A stretch of DNA of 64,000 nt from an uncultured Roseovarius sp. (GCA_947503145.1 CANNCP010000001.1:451580-515579), one strand, 5' to 3'; positions 43,532 through 52,883 are shown, numbered from the stretch's first letter. A program made the numbers and translations. Notes: a model not told the origin generated them from the letters alone.

Positions 43532-44236
43532 ATGTCTGTAGAAAAAGTAGCACTTATTACAGCTGGTGGCAGCGGCATGGGCGCAGATGCAGCGCGCAAA
43601 TTGGCCGGTGACGGCTTCCGCATCGGGATCTTGTCGTCATCCGGCAAGGGCGAGGCGCTTGGCAAGGAGTTGGGTGGTTTTGGCGTTACCGGGTCAAATC
43701 GCTCGAACGACGACATCGCCGCACTGGTAAAAGGGGCGACTGAGCGGTGGGGTCGTGTCGATGTTTTGGTCAACTCGGCCGGGCACGGTCCAAAAGGCCC
43801 CGTGCTGGACATCTCGGATGATGATTGGCACGCAGGAATGGAAGTCTATCTGCTGAACGTCATTCGGCCCACGCGGCTTGTCACTCCGCTGATGCAGGCG
43901 CAGGGTGGCGGTGCGATAATCAATATATCGACCTTTGCGGCTTTTGAGCCCGATCCGCTCTTCCCGACCTCCGGCGTGTTCCGTGCTGGCCTGGCCGCGT
44001 TCACGAAGCTCTACGCCGACAAATACGCGGCCGAAAATATCCGCGTGAACAATGTCCTTCCGGGCTTCATTGACAGCCTGCCCGAAACCGAGGATCGCCG
44101 CGCGCGTATCCCGATGGGGCGCTACGGCCACGCCGACGAGGTGTCGTCGCTGATCTCTTGGCTGGCATCCGATGGGGCCGCCTACATGACCGGCCAGAAC
44201 CTGCGTGTCGACGGAGGGCTGACCCGTGCCGTCTGA
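43532..44236 (+). CDS. Divergent SDR family protein lacking the YxxxK active site
   Basis: A short-chain-dehydrogenase fold of about 234 aa. The coenzyme loop is 'ITAGGSGMGADAA', followed by 'VLVNSAGHGPKG' and 'INISTFAAFEP'. Where the catalytic Tyr-x3-Lys should be it reads 'FPTSGVFRAGLAAFTKLYA', with no Tyr/Lys pair. 'VNNVLPGFIDSLPE' and 'GQNLRVDGGLTRAV' complete the fold. I chose ATG 43532 for its GGAG 6 bases upstream; ATG 43520 is possible. It is divergent from the LysR gene and overlaps the DUF6552 gene. Either a binding protein or an enzyme with altered chemistry. Confidence 0.82.
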   Translation: MSVEKVALITAGGSGMGADAARKLAGDGFRIGILSSSGKGEALGKELGGFGVTGSNRSNDDIAALVKGATERWGRVDVLVNSAGHGPKGPVLDISDDDWHAGMEVYLLNVIRPTRLVTPLMQAQGGGAIINISTFAAFEPDPLFPTSGVFRAGLAAFTKLYADKYAAENIRVNNVLPGFIDSLPETEDRRARIPMGRYGHADEVSSLISWLASDGAAYMTGQNLRVDGGLTRAV

Positions 44237-44477
44237 TGTTGCGGTAGCCGCGCCCCAAACGGGGCGCGCTGCCTTCACGGTGAAGTGGGCGGCGTCATTC
44301 ATTCAGATCATGGGCTATACGGCGACAGGATTTGGGTGGACACCTTGGAACCTGTATCTGTTTCTTGTCGGTGTTTTGGGCTGGTTCGCGGTCGGCGTGC
44401 TTTGGAACGATAGAGCGCTCATGCTGGTCCACCTCGTCGCTCTCGGTGCCATGCTTGCCGGGATGAGCAGCGGGTAA
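44226..44477 (+). CDS. DUF6552-like small membrane protein
   Basis: 83 aa from GTG 44226, overlapping the SDR stop by 11 bases. Two or three hydrophobic segments: 'IQIMGYTATGFGWTPWNLYL', 'FLVGVLGWFAVGVLW' and 'LMLVHLVALGAMLAGM'. This matches a small family widespread in Rhodobacterales and often mislabelled as UbiE. Function unknown. Co-translation with the divergent SDR suggests a shared role. Confidence 0.75.
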   Translation: MPSDVAVAAPQTGRAAFTVKWAASFIQIMGYTATGFGWTPWNLYLFLVGVLGWFAVGVLWNDRALMLVHLVALGAMLAGMSSG

Positions 44478-44577
44478 GCTCAGGCGACTGAACCGCACCG
44501 AGTTTGCCGGAGGCTCCAACTCATGAGTAGGATGGAGTGGACCTGCCCCGCTTTCGTGCCGCCCCAAGTGCTCGTTT

Positions 44578-44626
44578 AAAGCGTTCTGCGAAAAACCTGA
44601 ATCACAGCTTTTCGCGGAACGCTTTA
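44578..44626. repeat. Dispersed palindromic repeat R2, copy f
   Basis: The cleanest copy: arms AAAGCGTTCTGCGAAAA (44578-44594) and TTTTCGCGGAACGCTTT (44609-44625), with spacer ACCTGAATCACAGC. It lies between the convergent DUF6552 and Hint genes, 31 bases from the end of the latter. Confidence 0.85.
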
Positions 44627-44656
44627 GGCACCGTGGTCTGAGGCGAGCGGTCTGCT

Positions 44657-45745
44657 TCAGGCCGCGTGATGCCTGGCCAGCGTGACCGCCTCGAACTGGC
44701 GCAGCACGGGCCGGATCGGGCTGGCATGTTCGGGCAGCCGGTGGCGCGGCGCGGCGTGCAGGACGCTCTCGGCCAGCGCGGCCGGATCGCGCCGCAAGCG
44801 ACCGATATAAAGGCTCTCGACCGGGCAGCCTGCGGCGAGCACTGCCGCATGTTCGGGCAACAGGATATGGTGATAGGTCACCAGATCGGGCCCGTCAGCG
44901 TAGAACGCCGAAGCGCCGTTGACCAGATGCCGGGCCGGCACCAGAACGGCCTCGGAGCCGAACATGTATTCGACCTCGCTGCCGCCGATCACCAGCCGTT
45001 GATGCGGTGCCAGCACGATGTCATGCGCCAGCCCGAAAAACGGCGCGCGCAGCCGAACCGGACGCAGGCTGCCACGGGCGGGCACGGTCTGGTGCACGGT
45101 TTGCAGGACAGGCATGATATCGCCGGTGCTGGTCAGCACCGTATCGCCGCGCCGCAGCTTGCTGGCGGCGACCGGGCCGTGCGGTGTCGAGATCGGAACA
45201 TTTGCGGTCAAGCCCGGCATCGGGCCGATGGGTTCGACCTGATCGGAGACGGCCAGAAAACTGACGTCAGGATCCATTTCGCGCCGCGCCGGATAGCGGG
45301 TGATCATCCGCAGATCTTCGAGCGGCATGGGGTGCGGCGGCGGTAGGCTGCGGCTGCGGATACGTCCGGCGGCCAGATGTTCCAGCGTCAGGCGACCCCG
45401 GCGGCGCGGCGCATCCCAACTGTAGCTGATGCGTACCTGTTCGCTGCGCCCGTCCAGGTCGTGGGTCAGCGCGGCGTGGCGGACGTCATTGCCCATCGCC
45501 TCGACCAGGACGATCCCGCCACTTGGCATGACCTGCAGCGACAGCCCCCCTGACCAGGGTTGCGGACGGTCGAACCTCAGCAGGGTCTGCGGCCTCCCCT
45601 CGGGTGATAGATGCGTCTCGACCAGCAATGTACCACGCGGCGCGATGGCATCGCCAGAAGTGCAGCTATCTGCGGCGCTGGCACCGGCCTGCCCGGAGCG
45701 GCTGAACCAGCCCCCGTCATGATCGGATATCCCGATCCACCCCAT
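44657..45745 (-). CDS. Hint-domain (hedgehog/intein-type) protein, downstream of pair
   Basis: 362 aa from ATG 45745, two bases after the stop of the upstream Hint gene. The first 200 residues are a beta-rich domain ('LLVETHLSPEGRPQTLLRFD', 'ISYSWDAPRRRGRLTLEHL'). The Hint module starts 'LTANVPISTPHGPVAASKLR' and includes 'VLTSTGDIMPVLQTV', 'DIVLAPHQRLVIGG' and 'LPEHAAVLAAGCPVESLYIG'. The usual first Cys is replaced: the module begins 'ANVPISTP', so self-cleavage may not occur. No signal peptide; in this group secretion usually goes by type I export. Confidence 0.8.
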   Translation of the reverse strand: MGWIGISDHDGGWFSRSGQAGASAADSCTSGDAIAPRGTLLVETHLSPEGRPQTLLRFDRPQPWSGGLSLQVMPSGGIVLVEAMGNDVRHAALTHDLDGRSEQVRISYSWDAPRRRGRLTLEHLAAGRIRSRSLPPPHPMPLEDLRMITRYPARREMDPDVSFLAVSDQVEPIGPMPGLTANVPISTPHGPVAASKLRRGDTVLTSTGDIMPVLQTVHQTVPARGSLRPVRLRAPFFGLAHDIVLAPHQRLVIGGSEVEYMFGSEAVLVPARHLVNGASAFYADGPDLVTYHHILLPEHAAVLAAGCPVESLYIGRLRRDPAALAESVLHAAPRHRLPEHASPIRPVLRQFEAVTLARHHAA

Positions 45746-45747
45746 GA

Positions 45748-47331
45748 TCAGGCCACCCGCCGACTGTCGCCCAGCAGCAGCTGTGCCTCGTAGCGTTTGA
45801 GCGCCTGCCGCGCCGATGGGCTGTAGCCCGCGCCGGATTCGCGGTCGATTTCGGGAAATAGGTCGCAAATCTCATCGATGATTTCGGCCTCGAAACTATT
45901 GGTAGTCTGTGGACCGGGTAGGAAGCTCTCGGTTTCCAGCCCCTCGGAAAACACCACCTGATGACGGTCAAAGAGGATATGGACATAATCCACCAGCCCG
46001 CCTTCGATCTGCCGCACGGAGCGGTCGTTGACCAGATCGCGGGCGGCCACCAGCACCTCGGCTTCGCCAAAGAGAAGTTCCGCCAGCGCATCGCGGATCA
46101 GCACCCGGTGCAGCGGTGACACGAAGAGATCGCCGTGAGTGCCAAAGGTGTTGCGCGCGATGAAGATCGGGGCGAAATTGCCCTTTGCGGGCACACGGCG
46201 TTCGCCGATCCAGCGCAGCGGCTGCGCGCCCTCGTCGCGCGTCATCACCAGATCGCCGGGTGTCAGGGTCTCTACCGCGACCGGGCCACCGGGTGTCTGG
46301 ATCATCGTTCCGGCGACGAAGCAGGGCACCGAATCTACCAGTACAAAGGCAGTATCGCTGATGCCGGTATTGGACTGGACTGTGTAGGTATAGTTGAATT
46401 CTTCGGTATCGCCGTCACCGGCCATGGTGAGTGTGCCATCGGGGTTCAGCGTGACCGATTGTCCGGTATTGAGCATGACCGTGTCGCCCGAGGACACTTG
46501 CTGGCCGTTGATATGGGTGATCGTCAGGCTGCCACCCGATGGCACCGCGTCGTTGGCCAGCACATCAATAGTGCGCGACCCGTCCGGATCAAGGCGGAAG
46601 CTGTCGTCATTGGCGATAATGCTGCCCTGGATGCTGCCACCGGCGATCAGCAGGGTCGAGTCGTAATTGCTGTCGTTGACATCGGCGATGCCGATCCGGA
46701 TCGAGTTGAGGATACCATCATTGACCGGGATCTTCAGCGTGAGGTTCACGGTGAAACCGTCCATCTCGGTGTTGTGCTGATCGCGGGTGTTGTCGATAAA
46801 GAGGTTCTGGTTCACGCCGGCGTTCAGATTGTTGGGATCGATATCGCCATCGCCGACGCCCAGATGGACCTGGGCGCCGTTGATCCAGACTCCGACGAAA
46901 TCCTGGAACGAGCCGATGGCGTATTCGGGATATTCCTCTGACGCAAAGACGAACTGCATGGTCAGCATGTCGCCGTCAGGGATGAAATCGACGTCTATGT
47001 AGGACGCATCATAGGTCCGCGCGCCCGCCGCCTCATTGAACTGGGCGTTGTTGTTCTTGCCGCTGGAACTGGTTGTCGTGCTGGAGCTCTCGTTCGATTG
47101 CCACCTGTTGTTGTTGGTGAACCCGCGCAGATCGCCGGTCGAGAACATCACCCCCGTATCGCCCGGCGTTACCGCGCCTGATATCGCGTCGCCATCGGAA
47201 TAGATGCCGGAACTGTCACGGTCGCCGGTGTAGGAGGCGCGGATGATGGTGGTGTCACTACCGAACATCTCCTGCGCCATCTCTTCCGCGCTGGCGCGTC
47301 GGTCGATGGGTAATTCCCTGCCTGCAACCAT
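45748..47331 (-). CDS. Large secreted-type Hint-domain protein with choice-of-anchor-L-like and cadherin-like modules
   Basis: 527 aa from ATG 47331. The N-terminal part (about 10-260) is a choice-of-anchor-L-like domain with 'MQFVFASEEYPEYAIGSFQD', 'NTEMDGFTVNLTLKI' and Asp-rich 'GVGDGDIDPNNLNAG', which probably binds Ca. A cadherin/Ig-like stretch has 'RTIDVLANDAVPSGG'. A C-terminal Hint domain begins with Cys in 'VPCFVAGTMIQTPGGPVAVE' and includes 'LFVSPLHRVLIRDALAE'. Such proteins are exported to the cell surface or medium in Roseobacters. A GTG at 47370 is an alternative start. Confidence 0.82.
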   Translation of the reverse strand: MVAGRELPIDRRASAEEMAQEMFGSDTTIIRASYTGDRDSSGIYSDGDAISGAVTPGDTGVMFSTGDLRGFTNNNRWQSNESSSTTTSSSGKNNNAQFNEAAGARTYDASYIDVDFIPDGDMLTMQFVFASEEYPEYAIGSFQDFVGVWINGAQVHLGVGDGDIDPNNLNAGVNQNLFIDNTRDQHNTEMDGFTVNLTLKIPVNDGILNSIRIGIADVNDSNYDSTLLIAGGSIQGSIIANDDSFRLDPDGSRTIDVLANDAVPSGGSLTITHINGQQVSSGDTVMLNTGQSVTLNPDGTLTMAGDGDTEEFNYTYTVQSNTGISDTAFVLVDSVPCFVAGTMIQTPGGPVAVETLTPGDLVMTRDEGAQPLRWIGERRVPAKGNFAPIFIARNTFGTHGDLFVSPLHRVLIRDALAELLFGEAEVLVAARDLVNDRSVRQIEGGLVDYVHILFDRHQVVFSEGLETESFLPGPQTTNSFEAEIIDEICDLFPEIDRESGAGYSPSARQALKRYEAQLLLGDSRRVA

Positions 47332-47620
47332 GTCCTGCCCCAGCCCATTTGCGGGAGACAGCGCAAACACGCAACCGGGCGGGCACGCCCCGCCTCGTTC
47401 TCATGGGTCGCTTGTGCGATCCGCTCGATATCGAGCCATCGTGTGGCTCCGCTGCTGTTGCCCTGCCTCGGGTCTCTTTATTATTGAGGTTGTTTGTAGC
47501 AAGGAATTCGCGCCCTGTTAAGACATATCCACAAGCGGGATCGTGAGTGCGGCAGGTTTGCCCCGGACCGTGATTCGCGCTACCGGTATGGCTTGTTGAA
47601 ATACCCCTGCGAGAGAGCTG
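47332..47620. other. Divergent promoter region, Hint genes / dapE
   Basis: 289 bases between the divergent genes. The left part is GC-rich. An AT-rich patch at about 47476-47530 ('CTCTTTATTATTGAGG', 'TTAAGACATATCC') is the most promoter-like part. No ORF of interest. I cannot place -35/-10 boxes with certainty. Confidence 0.4.
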
Positions 47621-48772
47621 ATGAACAACACCCCCACCGATCCCGTCGATCTGACCGCTGCGCTGGTGCGTTGCCCGTCCGTCACCCCCGCAGAGGGCGG
47701 TGCGTTGCTCTTGTTGCAGGATCTGCTGGAACGCGCCGGGTTCACCTGCACGCGGGTGGATCGGGGCGGTGTGCCGAACCTCTTTGCCCGCTGGGGCGAG
47801 AAGGGGGCCGCGCGCAGCTTTGGCTTTAACGGGCATACCGATGTGGTGCCGCTGGGTGATGAGGCGGCATGGAGCGTACCGCCCTTCGGGGCCGAGATCA
47901 GGGATGGCTATCTGTGGGGGCGCGGTGCGACGGACATGAAATCGGGTGTTGCCGCCTTTGCCGCCGCCGCGATTGATTACGTGCGTGAAACGCCCCCCGA
48001 CGGGGCGGTGATCCTGGCCATCACCGGCGACGAGGAGGGCGCTGCGGAGGACGGCACCACGGCCCTGCTGGACTGGATGAAAGCCGAAGGCGAGGCGATG
48101 TCGGTCTGTCTGGTGGGCGAACCGACCTGCCCGGACACGATGGGCGAGATGATCAAGATCGGCCGTCGCGGCTCGTTGAATGCCTACTTTACCATTACCG
48201 GCGAGCAGGGCCATTCGGCCTATCCGCACCGCGCCCGGAATCCGCTGCCGGCGATGGTGCGGTTGGTGGATCGTCTGTCGTCGCATGTGCTGGACGAGGG
48301 CACCGCGCATTTTGACCCATCCACCCTGGCGGTCGTCACCATCGACACCGGCAATCCGGCGTCCAACGTGATCCCGGCCAGTTGCCGCGCGACGCTGAAC
48401 ATCCGCTACAACGACGCCCATAGCGGTGCGTCCCTCATTGACTGGCTGCAATCAGAGATGGACGCGGTCTGCGCCGCGTTTGGCGTGACGGGCGCGATGG
48501 AGATCAAGAATTCCGGCGAGAGTTTCGTGACCCCGCCCGGCGCCTTTTCCGACCTCATCATCGCCGCGGTCGAGGCAGAGACCGGGCAGCGCCCGAGCCT
48601 GTCCACTTCGGGCGGCACCTCCGATGCGCGGTTCGTCAAGGATCATTGCCCGGTCGTCGAATGCGGCCTCGTGGGACACACGATGCATCAGGTGGACGAA
48701 AGGGTTAGCGTCGAACAGATCGGCCAGCTCAAGGCGATCTATACCCGCATCCTGCGCGATTATTTCGCGTGA
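47621..48772 (+). CDS. dapE: Succinyl-diaminopimelate desuccinylase
   Basis: An M20 family metallohydrolase that removes succinate from N-succinyl-LL-diaminopimelate. 383 aa; metal ligands lie in '[12 protein letters not shown]' (His), '[14 protein letters not shown]' (Asp), '[12 protein letters not shown]' (Glu-Glu) and the late '[14 protein letters not shown]' (His). '[19 protein letters not shown]' is diagnostic of DapE. It fits with dapD (37669) and dapF (54786). A short gap of 10 bases separates it from the DUF2064 gene. Confidence 0.96.
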   Translation: MNNTPTDPVDLTAALVRCPSVTPAEGGALLLLQDLLERAGFTCTRVDRGGVPNLFARWGEKGAARSFGFNGHTDVVPLGDEAAWSVPPFGAEIRDGYLWGRGATDMKSGVAAFAAAAIDYVRETPPDGAVILAITGDEEGAAEDGTTALLDWMKAEGEAMSVCLVGEPTCPDTMGEMIKIGRRGSLNAYFTITGEQGHSAYPHRARNPLPAMVRLVDRLSSHVLDEGTAHFDPSTLAVVTIDTGNPASNVIPASCRATLNIRYNDAHSGASLIDWLQSEMDAVCAAFGVTGAMEIKNSGESFVTPPGAFSDLIIAAVEAETGQRPSLSTSGGTSDARFVKDHCPVVECGLVGHTMHQVDERVSVEQIGQLKAIYTRILRDYFA

Positions 48773-48782
48773 TCCGTGTGCC

Positions 48783-49379
48783 GTGAGACGCCAGCGCCTC
48801 GTCGTCATGCTGAAAGAGCCGCGTCCGGGCCGGGTCAAGACGCGGCTGGGGCGTGATATCGGCATGGTGCCTGCCGTGTGGTGGTTTCGCCATCAGACGG
48901 CAAGCCTGCTGCGCCGGATCAATGATCGGCGCTGGGACCTCATTCTGGCCGTATCGCCGGAGCGCGCAGGGCTGGAGAGCCGCGTCTGGCCCGCGCATCT
49001 GCAGCGCATACCGCAGGGTGGCGGCACCCTTGGCGACCGGATGGCACGGCTGATGCGTGATCTGCCGCCCGGCCCGGTCTGTATCATCGGCGGCGATATC
49101 CCCGGCGTCACCCGCGCGCATGTCGCGCGCGCCTTTGCTGCGCTGGGCACTCATGATGCCGTTTTTGGGCCGGCGCCCGACGGGGGCTATTGGCTGACCG
49201 GGCTCAAACGCACCGCTGCCGTGCCGCCCGGCCTATACCAGGATGTCCGCTGGTCGAGCGCGCATGCGCTAGGCGACAGCATCGCCACGCTCCCTGGTGT
49301 GCGGATCGCGCTGACCGATATGTTGCGCGACGTCGATACCGCTGCTGATCTGGCGCCCGCGTGCCAGGTCAGTTGGTAA
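48783..49379 (+). CDS. DUF2064/TIGR04282-type glycosyltransferase-like protein
   Basis: 198 aa from GTG 48783, directly after dapE. It begins 'VVMLKEPRPGRVKTRLGRDI', the nucleotide-sugar/CTP-binding start of the rSAM/selenodomain-associated transferase 1 group. 'VCIIGGDIPGVTRAHVARAF' and 'VFGPAPDGGYWLTGLKR' complete the GT-A-like fold. The substrate is unknown; distant relatives act in arsenosugar or cofactor synthesis. The 3' end overlaps the TRAP permease gene (opposite strand) by 11 bases. Confidence 0.8.
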   Translation: MRRQRLVVMLKEPRPGRVKTRLGRDIGMVPAVWWFRHQTASLLRRINDRRWDLILAVSPERAGLESRVWPAHLQRIPQGGGTLGDRMARLMRDLPPGPVCIIGGDIPGVTRAHVARAFAALGTHDAVFGPAPDGGYWLTGLKRTAAVPPGLYQDVRWSSAHALGDSIATLPGVRIALTDMLRDVDTAADLAPACQVSW

Positions 49380-50763
49380 TGATTTCGGGTCCCATCAACA
49401 TGTTGGGCAGGAAGGTCGAGATCGACGGGACATAGGTGATGATGATCAAGAACACGAAGAGCACCATCAGGAATGGCAGCGCTGCCTTGACCACGTTCAT
49501 CATCGGCATGCCCGCCACGCCCGACGTGACAAAGAGGTTGAGGCCGACAGGTGGCGTAATCATTCCGATTTCCATGTTCACCACCATGATGATACCGAGG
49601 TGGATCGGGTCGATTCCCAGCTCGATCGCGATCGGAAAAACCAGAGGCGCCACGATCACCAGCAGGCCCGACGGCTCCATGAACTGGCCGCCGATCAGCA
49701 GTATGACGTTGACCAGGATGAGGAACACCACCGGGCCAAAGCCCGCGTCCAGCATTGAGCTGGCCACCATCTGGGGGATTTGCTCTTCGGTCAGCACCTG
49801 TTTCAGGATCAGCGCGTTGGCGATCACGAACATCAGCGTAACGGTCAGTTTGCCCGCGTCGAACAGCGTCTGGCGCGTGTCGTGGTGGAAAAAAGCCGTG
49901 ACGATGGCATGGGGTGCCTGCAGGATGCTCTTGCGTGGCTGTCCGCCGCGCGCCGCCAGCGGTCCCATGTCGCGGTAGATGAAACACGCGACGAAGAAGG
50001 CGTAGACAGATGCGACCGCGGCCGCTTCGGTCGGGGTAAAGAATGCGCCGGTAAAACCGGGGATGCCGTAGATGCCGACCATGATGATCACGATCAGCAA
50101 CAGACCCCAGGCCGCATCGTGGAACGAGGCCGCGATTTCGCGCCAGCCCTGCCATTCGCCTGCGGGCATGTTCTTGATCCGGGCCATGACATAGATCGCG
50201 ACCATCAGCATGAGTCCGGCCAGAAGGCCCGGTATGACACCGGCAAGGAACATCCGGCCCACCGACACCTCGACCGCGGCTGCATAGACCACCATCACGA
50301 TGGAGGGCGGGATGAGGATGCCCAGCGTGCCCGCGTTGCAGATGACGCCGGCGGCGAATTCACGTGAATAGCCCGCCTGGCGCATCGCGGCGATCACGAT
50401 CGACCCGATGGCGACCACCGTGGCGGGCGACGACCCCGAGAGGGCGGCGAACATCATGCAGGCAAACACGCCCGAGATGGCCAGGCCACCGCGCAGATGC
50501 CCGACGCAGGCGATGGAAAAGCGGATGATCCGCTGCGCCACGCCGCCCGTGGACATGAAACTGCTGGCTAGGATGAAGAACGGGATGGCAAGCAGGGTAA
50601 AATGCCCCTCGAACGCCTGAAACAGGGTCTGAGCGACCGATGCCAGCGTCGTGTCCGAGAACCACAGCAGAAAGAGGATCGAGGACATGCCGAGCGACAC
50701 CGCGATCGGCACCCCGATCAGCATCAGACCGATGACCATCACGAACAGCAAAAGGACGGTCAT
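49369..50763 (-). CDS. dctM: TRAP transporter large permease (DctM)
   Basis: 464 aa from ATG 50763 (4-base overlap with the small permease stop); the frame is open further upstream but that is within the partner gene. It is a 12-helix DctM/SiaM-type subunit with 'GVPIAVSLGMSSILFLLWFS', 'ALSGSSPATVVAIGSIVIAA', 'GVICNAGTLGILIPPSIVMV' and 'EIGMITPPVGLNLFVTSGVA'. It uses the Na+ or H+ gradient to move the substrate delivered by DctP. Last gene of a dctP-Q-M operon. Confidence 0.94.
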   Translation of the reverse strand: MTVLLLFVMVIGLMLIGVPIAVSLGMSSILFLLWFSDTTLASVAQTLFQAFEGHFTLLAIPFFILASSFMSTGGVAQRIIRFSIACVGHLRGGLAISGVFACMMFAALSGSSPATVVAIGSIVIAAMRQAGYSREFAAGVICNAGTLGILIPPSIVMVVYAAAVEVSVGRMFLAGVIPGLLAGLMLMVAIYVMARIKNMPAGEWQGWREIAASFHDAAWGLLLIVIIMVGIYGIPGFTGAFFTPTEAAAVASVYAFFVACFIYRDMGPLAARGGQPRKSILQAPHAIVTAFFHHDTRQTLFDAGKLTVTLMFVIANALILKQVLTEEQIPQMVASSMLDAGFGPVVFLILVNVILLIGGQFMEPSGLLVIVAPLVFPIAIELGIDPIHLGIIMVVNMEIGMITPPVGLNLFVTSGVAGMPMMNVVKAALPFLMVLFVFLIIITYVPSISTFLPNMLMGPEIITN

Positions 50764-51434
50764 TGCGCCGTCTCCTTCTGCTTGGCGCGCATCTCGTCGA
50801 TGTCGTCTTCGACCTCGTGGCTGGCCACCAGCCTGTCGATCCTGCCGGTCCACAGCAGCACCGCCGCCTGACAGAACCGAAAGAGCAGCAGACCCATCGA
50901 CAAGGGCAGCACCAGGTAGGGGATCATGCGGGGCATCTTGTTATAGCTTTCGCCCTCGTTGAAGATATCCTCCATCCATCGCAGGATGCCGGGGAGTGGC
51001 ACGTCATTTACCTCGTACCAGCCCTTGGCCAGAAACTTGTCCTCGAACCCCAGGGGGAACCAGCGGCCTTCGGTGCCGGGCAGGTTGGCGAAATTGGCCC
51101 AGTAGTCCCATGCGCCCTTGAGCAGCAAGAATGAAAACGCGATGCAGACCGCGACCGAGGTCAGGCCGAGCACCCGGCGCGTGGGTGGTGACACCATGTT
51201 GATAATCACATCGACGCCCAGATGCGCGCTCTTCTTGACCGCGTAGGACGCGCCCAGCAGCACCAGCCAGCCAAACAGGAATACCGTCAGTTCCAGCCCC
51301 CAGAGGATGCTGGAATTCAGGCCCTTGCGCGCGACGACGTTGGCGAAAGTCACCAATGTCATTGCCCCCAGAAGGAGGGCGATCAGGTTTTCTTCGATCC
51401 TGTCGACAAAGCTCTGCCCCGATTTCAGATGCAT
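50760..51434 (-). CDS. dctQ: TRAP transporter small permease (DctQ)
   Basis: 224 aa from ATG 51434 (GGAAGGA upstream). Four membrane helices: 'LIALLLGAMTLVTFANVVA', 'ILWGLELTVFLFGWLVLLGA' with 'SYAVKKSAHLGVDVIINMV', 'VLGLTSVAVCIAFSFLLLKG' and 'MIPYLVLPLSMGLLLFRFCQ'. A long soluble stretch of about 60 residues between helices 3 and 4 makes it larger than the usual 160-190 aa. The C-terminus is acidic and cytoplasmic. Confidence 0.92.
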   Translation of the reverse strand: MHLKSGQSFVDRIEENLIALLLGAMTLVTFANVVARKGLNSSILWGLELTVFLFGWLVLLGASYAVKKSAHLGVDVIINMVSPPTRRVLGLTSVAVCIAFSFLLLKGAWDYWANFANLPGTEGRWFPLGFEDKFLAKGWYEVNDVPLPGILRWMEDIFNEGESYNKMPRMIPYLVLPLSMGLLLFRFCQAAVLLWTGRIDRLVASHEVEDDIDEMRAKQKETAQ

Positions 51435-51512
51435 GTCTCTTCCTTCCCCCACAGTGCCCGCCAGAAGGGCAGTGGGGCCCGGCGCTGATGCCGGGCCCCT
51501 GATCGTCACGTC

Positions 51513-52517
51513 TTACAGGCCGGCGTTGATCGCCTGTGCCGCGTCGATGTTTTCTTGTCCGACGTCATCGGCGAATTGTGCCCAGACGGGCTTCATCACG
51601 TCGACCCATTTCTGGCGCTGTTCAGCGTCCAGTTCGCGCACGACGCCGCCCGCGTCAATGACCGACTGACGTGCGCTCTGGTTCACCGCAAAGGATTCAG
51701 CGTTCCGCGTCGCGGTCACTTCGCCGAGGATCGTCAGGAACTGGTCGCGGACATCCGCATCCAGGCTGTCCAGCCATTCAACGGAAGTGACGACCATATA
51801 GTCGATCACGCCGTGGTTGGTTTCGGTCGTGCCGTCCTGCACCTCGAAGAACTTCTTGCCGTAGATGTTCGACCAGGTGTTTTCCTGACCGTCTACGACG
51901 CCCTGCTGCAGTGCGCCGTAAACTTCGGCAAAGGCCATCTTCTGCGGGATGCCGCCGATTGCCTCCATCTGCGCCACCAGCACATCGGAGCTCTGGACGC
52001 GGAAACGCATTCCATTGGCGTCAGACGGTGCGATCAGCGGCTTGTTGGCCGACATCTGCTTCATGCCGTTATGCCAGAATGCCAGGCCCTGCAGGCCACG
52101 GCGCTGCATGGCATCTTTCATGCTCTGGCCCGCGTCGGAAGCCTGGAACGCATCCACGGCGGCGATGTTCTTGAACATGAAGGGCAGATCGAACAGGCGG
52201 TATTGCTTGGTGAATGCTTCGAATTTCGACAGCGATGGCGCAGCCAGCTGCACATCGCCCTGCAGCAAAGCTTCAAGCACCTTGTTATCATCATAAAGTG
52301 TCGAGTTGGGGAACACTTCCATGCAGGCCTTGCCGTTCATCTCGTCGTTGACGCGGCTCTCCAGTAACGAGGCGGCGATGCCCTTGGGGTGTTTGTCGGT
52401 GTTGGTGACGTGGCTGAACTTGATGACAACCTCGCCATCATCGCAGGCCGCTGCGGCGGTCTGTGCGGTCGCTCCGAGCGCCAGTGCGGCGGCGGCAACT
52501 GCTGATACGAATCTCAT
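51513..52517 (-). CDS. dctP: TRAP transporter substrate-binding protein (DctP, C4-dicarboxylate-like)
   Basis: 334 aa from ATG 52517, with AGGAGGAA 6-8 bases upstream. The signal peptide ends '...AQTAAAACDD'. The mature part 'VVIKFSHVTNTDKHPKGIAA', 'VFPNSTLYDDNKVLEALLQG' and 'QLAAPSLSKFEAFTKQYRLF' resembles C4-dicarboxylate-binding DctP. The Arg of the carboxylate clamp lies in 'NGMRFRVQSS'. No DctS/DctR-type regulator is nearby, so control is not visible. Confidence 0.9.
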   Translation of the reverse strand: MRFVSAVAAAALALGATAQTAAAACDDGEVVIKFSHVTNTDKHPKGIAASLLESRVNDEMNGKACMEVFPNSTLYDDNKVLEALLQGDVQLAAPSLSKFEAFTKQYRLFDLPFMFKNIAAVDAFQASDAGQSMKDAMQRRGLQGLAFWHNGMKQMSANKPLIAPSDANGMRFRVQSSDVLVAQMEAIGGIPQKMAFAEVYGALQQGVVDGQENTWSNIYGKKFFEVQDGTTETNHGVIDYMVVTSVEWLDSLDADVRDQFLTILGEVTATRNAESFAVNQSARQSVIDAGGVVRELDAEQRQKWVDVMKPVWAQFADDVGQENIDAAQAINAGL

Positions 52518-52658
52518 AGTGGTTCCTCCTATACTGGGTACAGCAAAATCTTGTCGGAACGCCCCAGTGGCGCTCTCGTCGCTTAGCAAACACGGCTGGC
52601 AGGAGGACCGCAAGCAAAAGCTGCCACTTCCAACCTGCTGGGCGGGTACTTCTTTTTT
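52518..52658. other. Upstream region of the TRAP operon
   Basis: 141 bases with the dctP ribosome site at its left edge and presumably the operon promoter. I see no clear operator. To its right is a doubtful small ORF. Confidence 0.3.
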
Positions 52659-52883
52659 TCAGGTAGCTGGCAGAAATCCAGAGGGGGTGGAATGTGGCCC
52701 CATCACCTGGTGGACGAGAATCCACACGAACAAGGCGCACGCCTTTGCGAAATTTCGCGCAAATTTCAGCAAAAGCTGCCACCAGGAACGCATGTCGTTT
52801 GCGTCGGCAATCCACAGCCCGAAGCCCACGGCCGAGGTCGTTGAGGGGCCGACAAAGCCCGCATAGAAGCGCTGGTTGGTCAC
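52659..52883 (-). CDS. Doubtful small ORF after protease remnant
   Basis: A GTG at 52883 overlaps the stop of the protease remnant (GTGA) and opens 74 codons, starting 'TNQRFYAGFVGPSTTSAVGF'. It has an aromatic, Leu-rich middle ('WWQLLLKFARNFAKACALF'). I find no family. It may be a small membrane peptide or chance. Confidence 0.25.
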   Translation of the reverse strand: MTNQRFYAGFVGPSTTSAVGFGLWIADANDMRSWWQLLLKFARNFAKACALFVWILVHQVMGPHSTPSGFLPAT

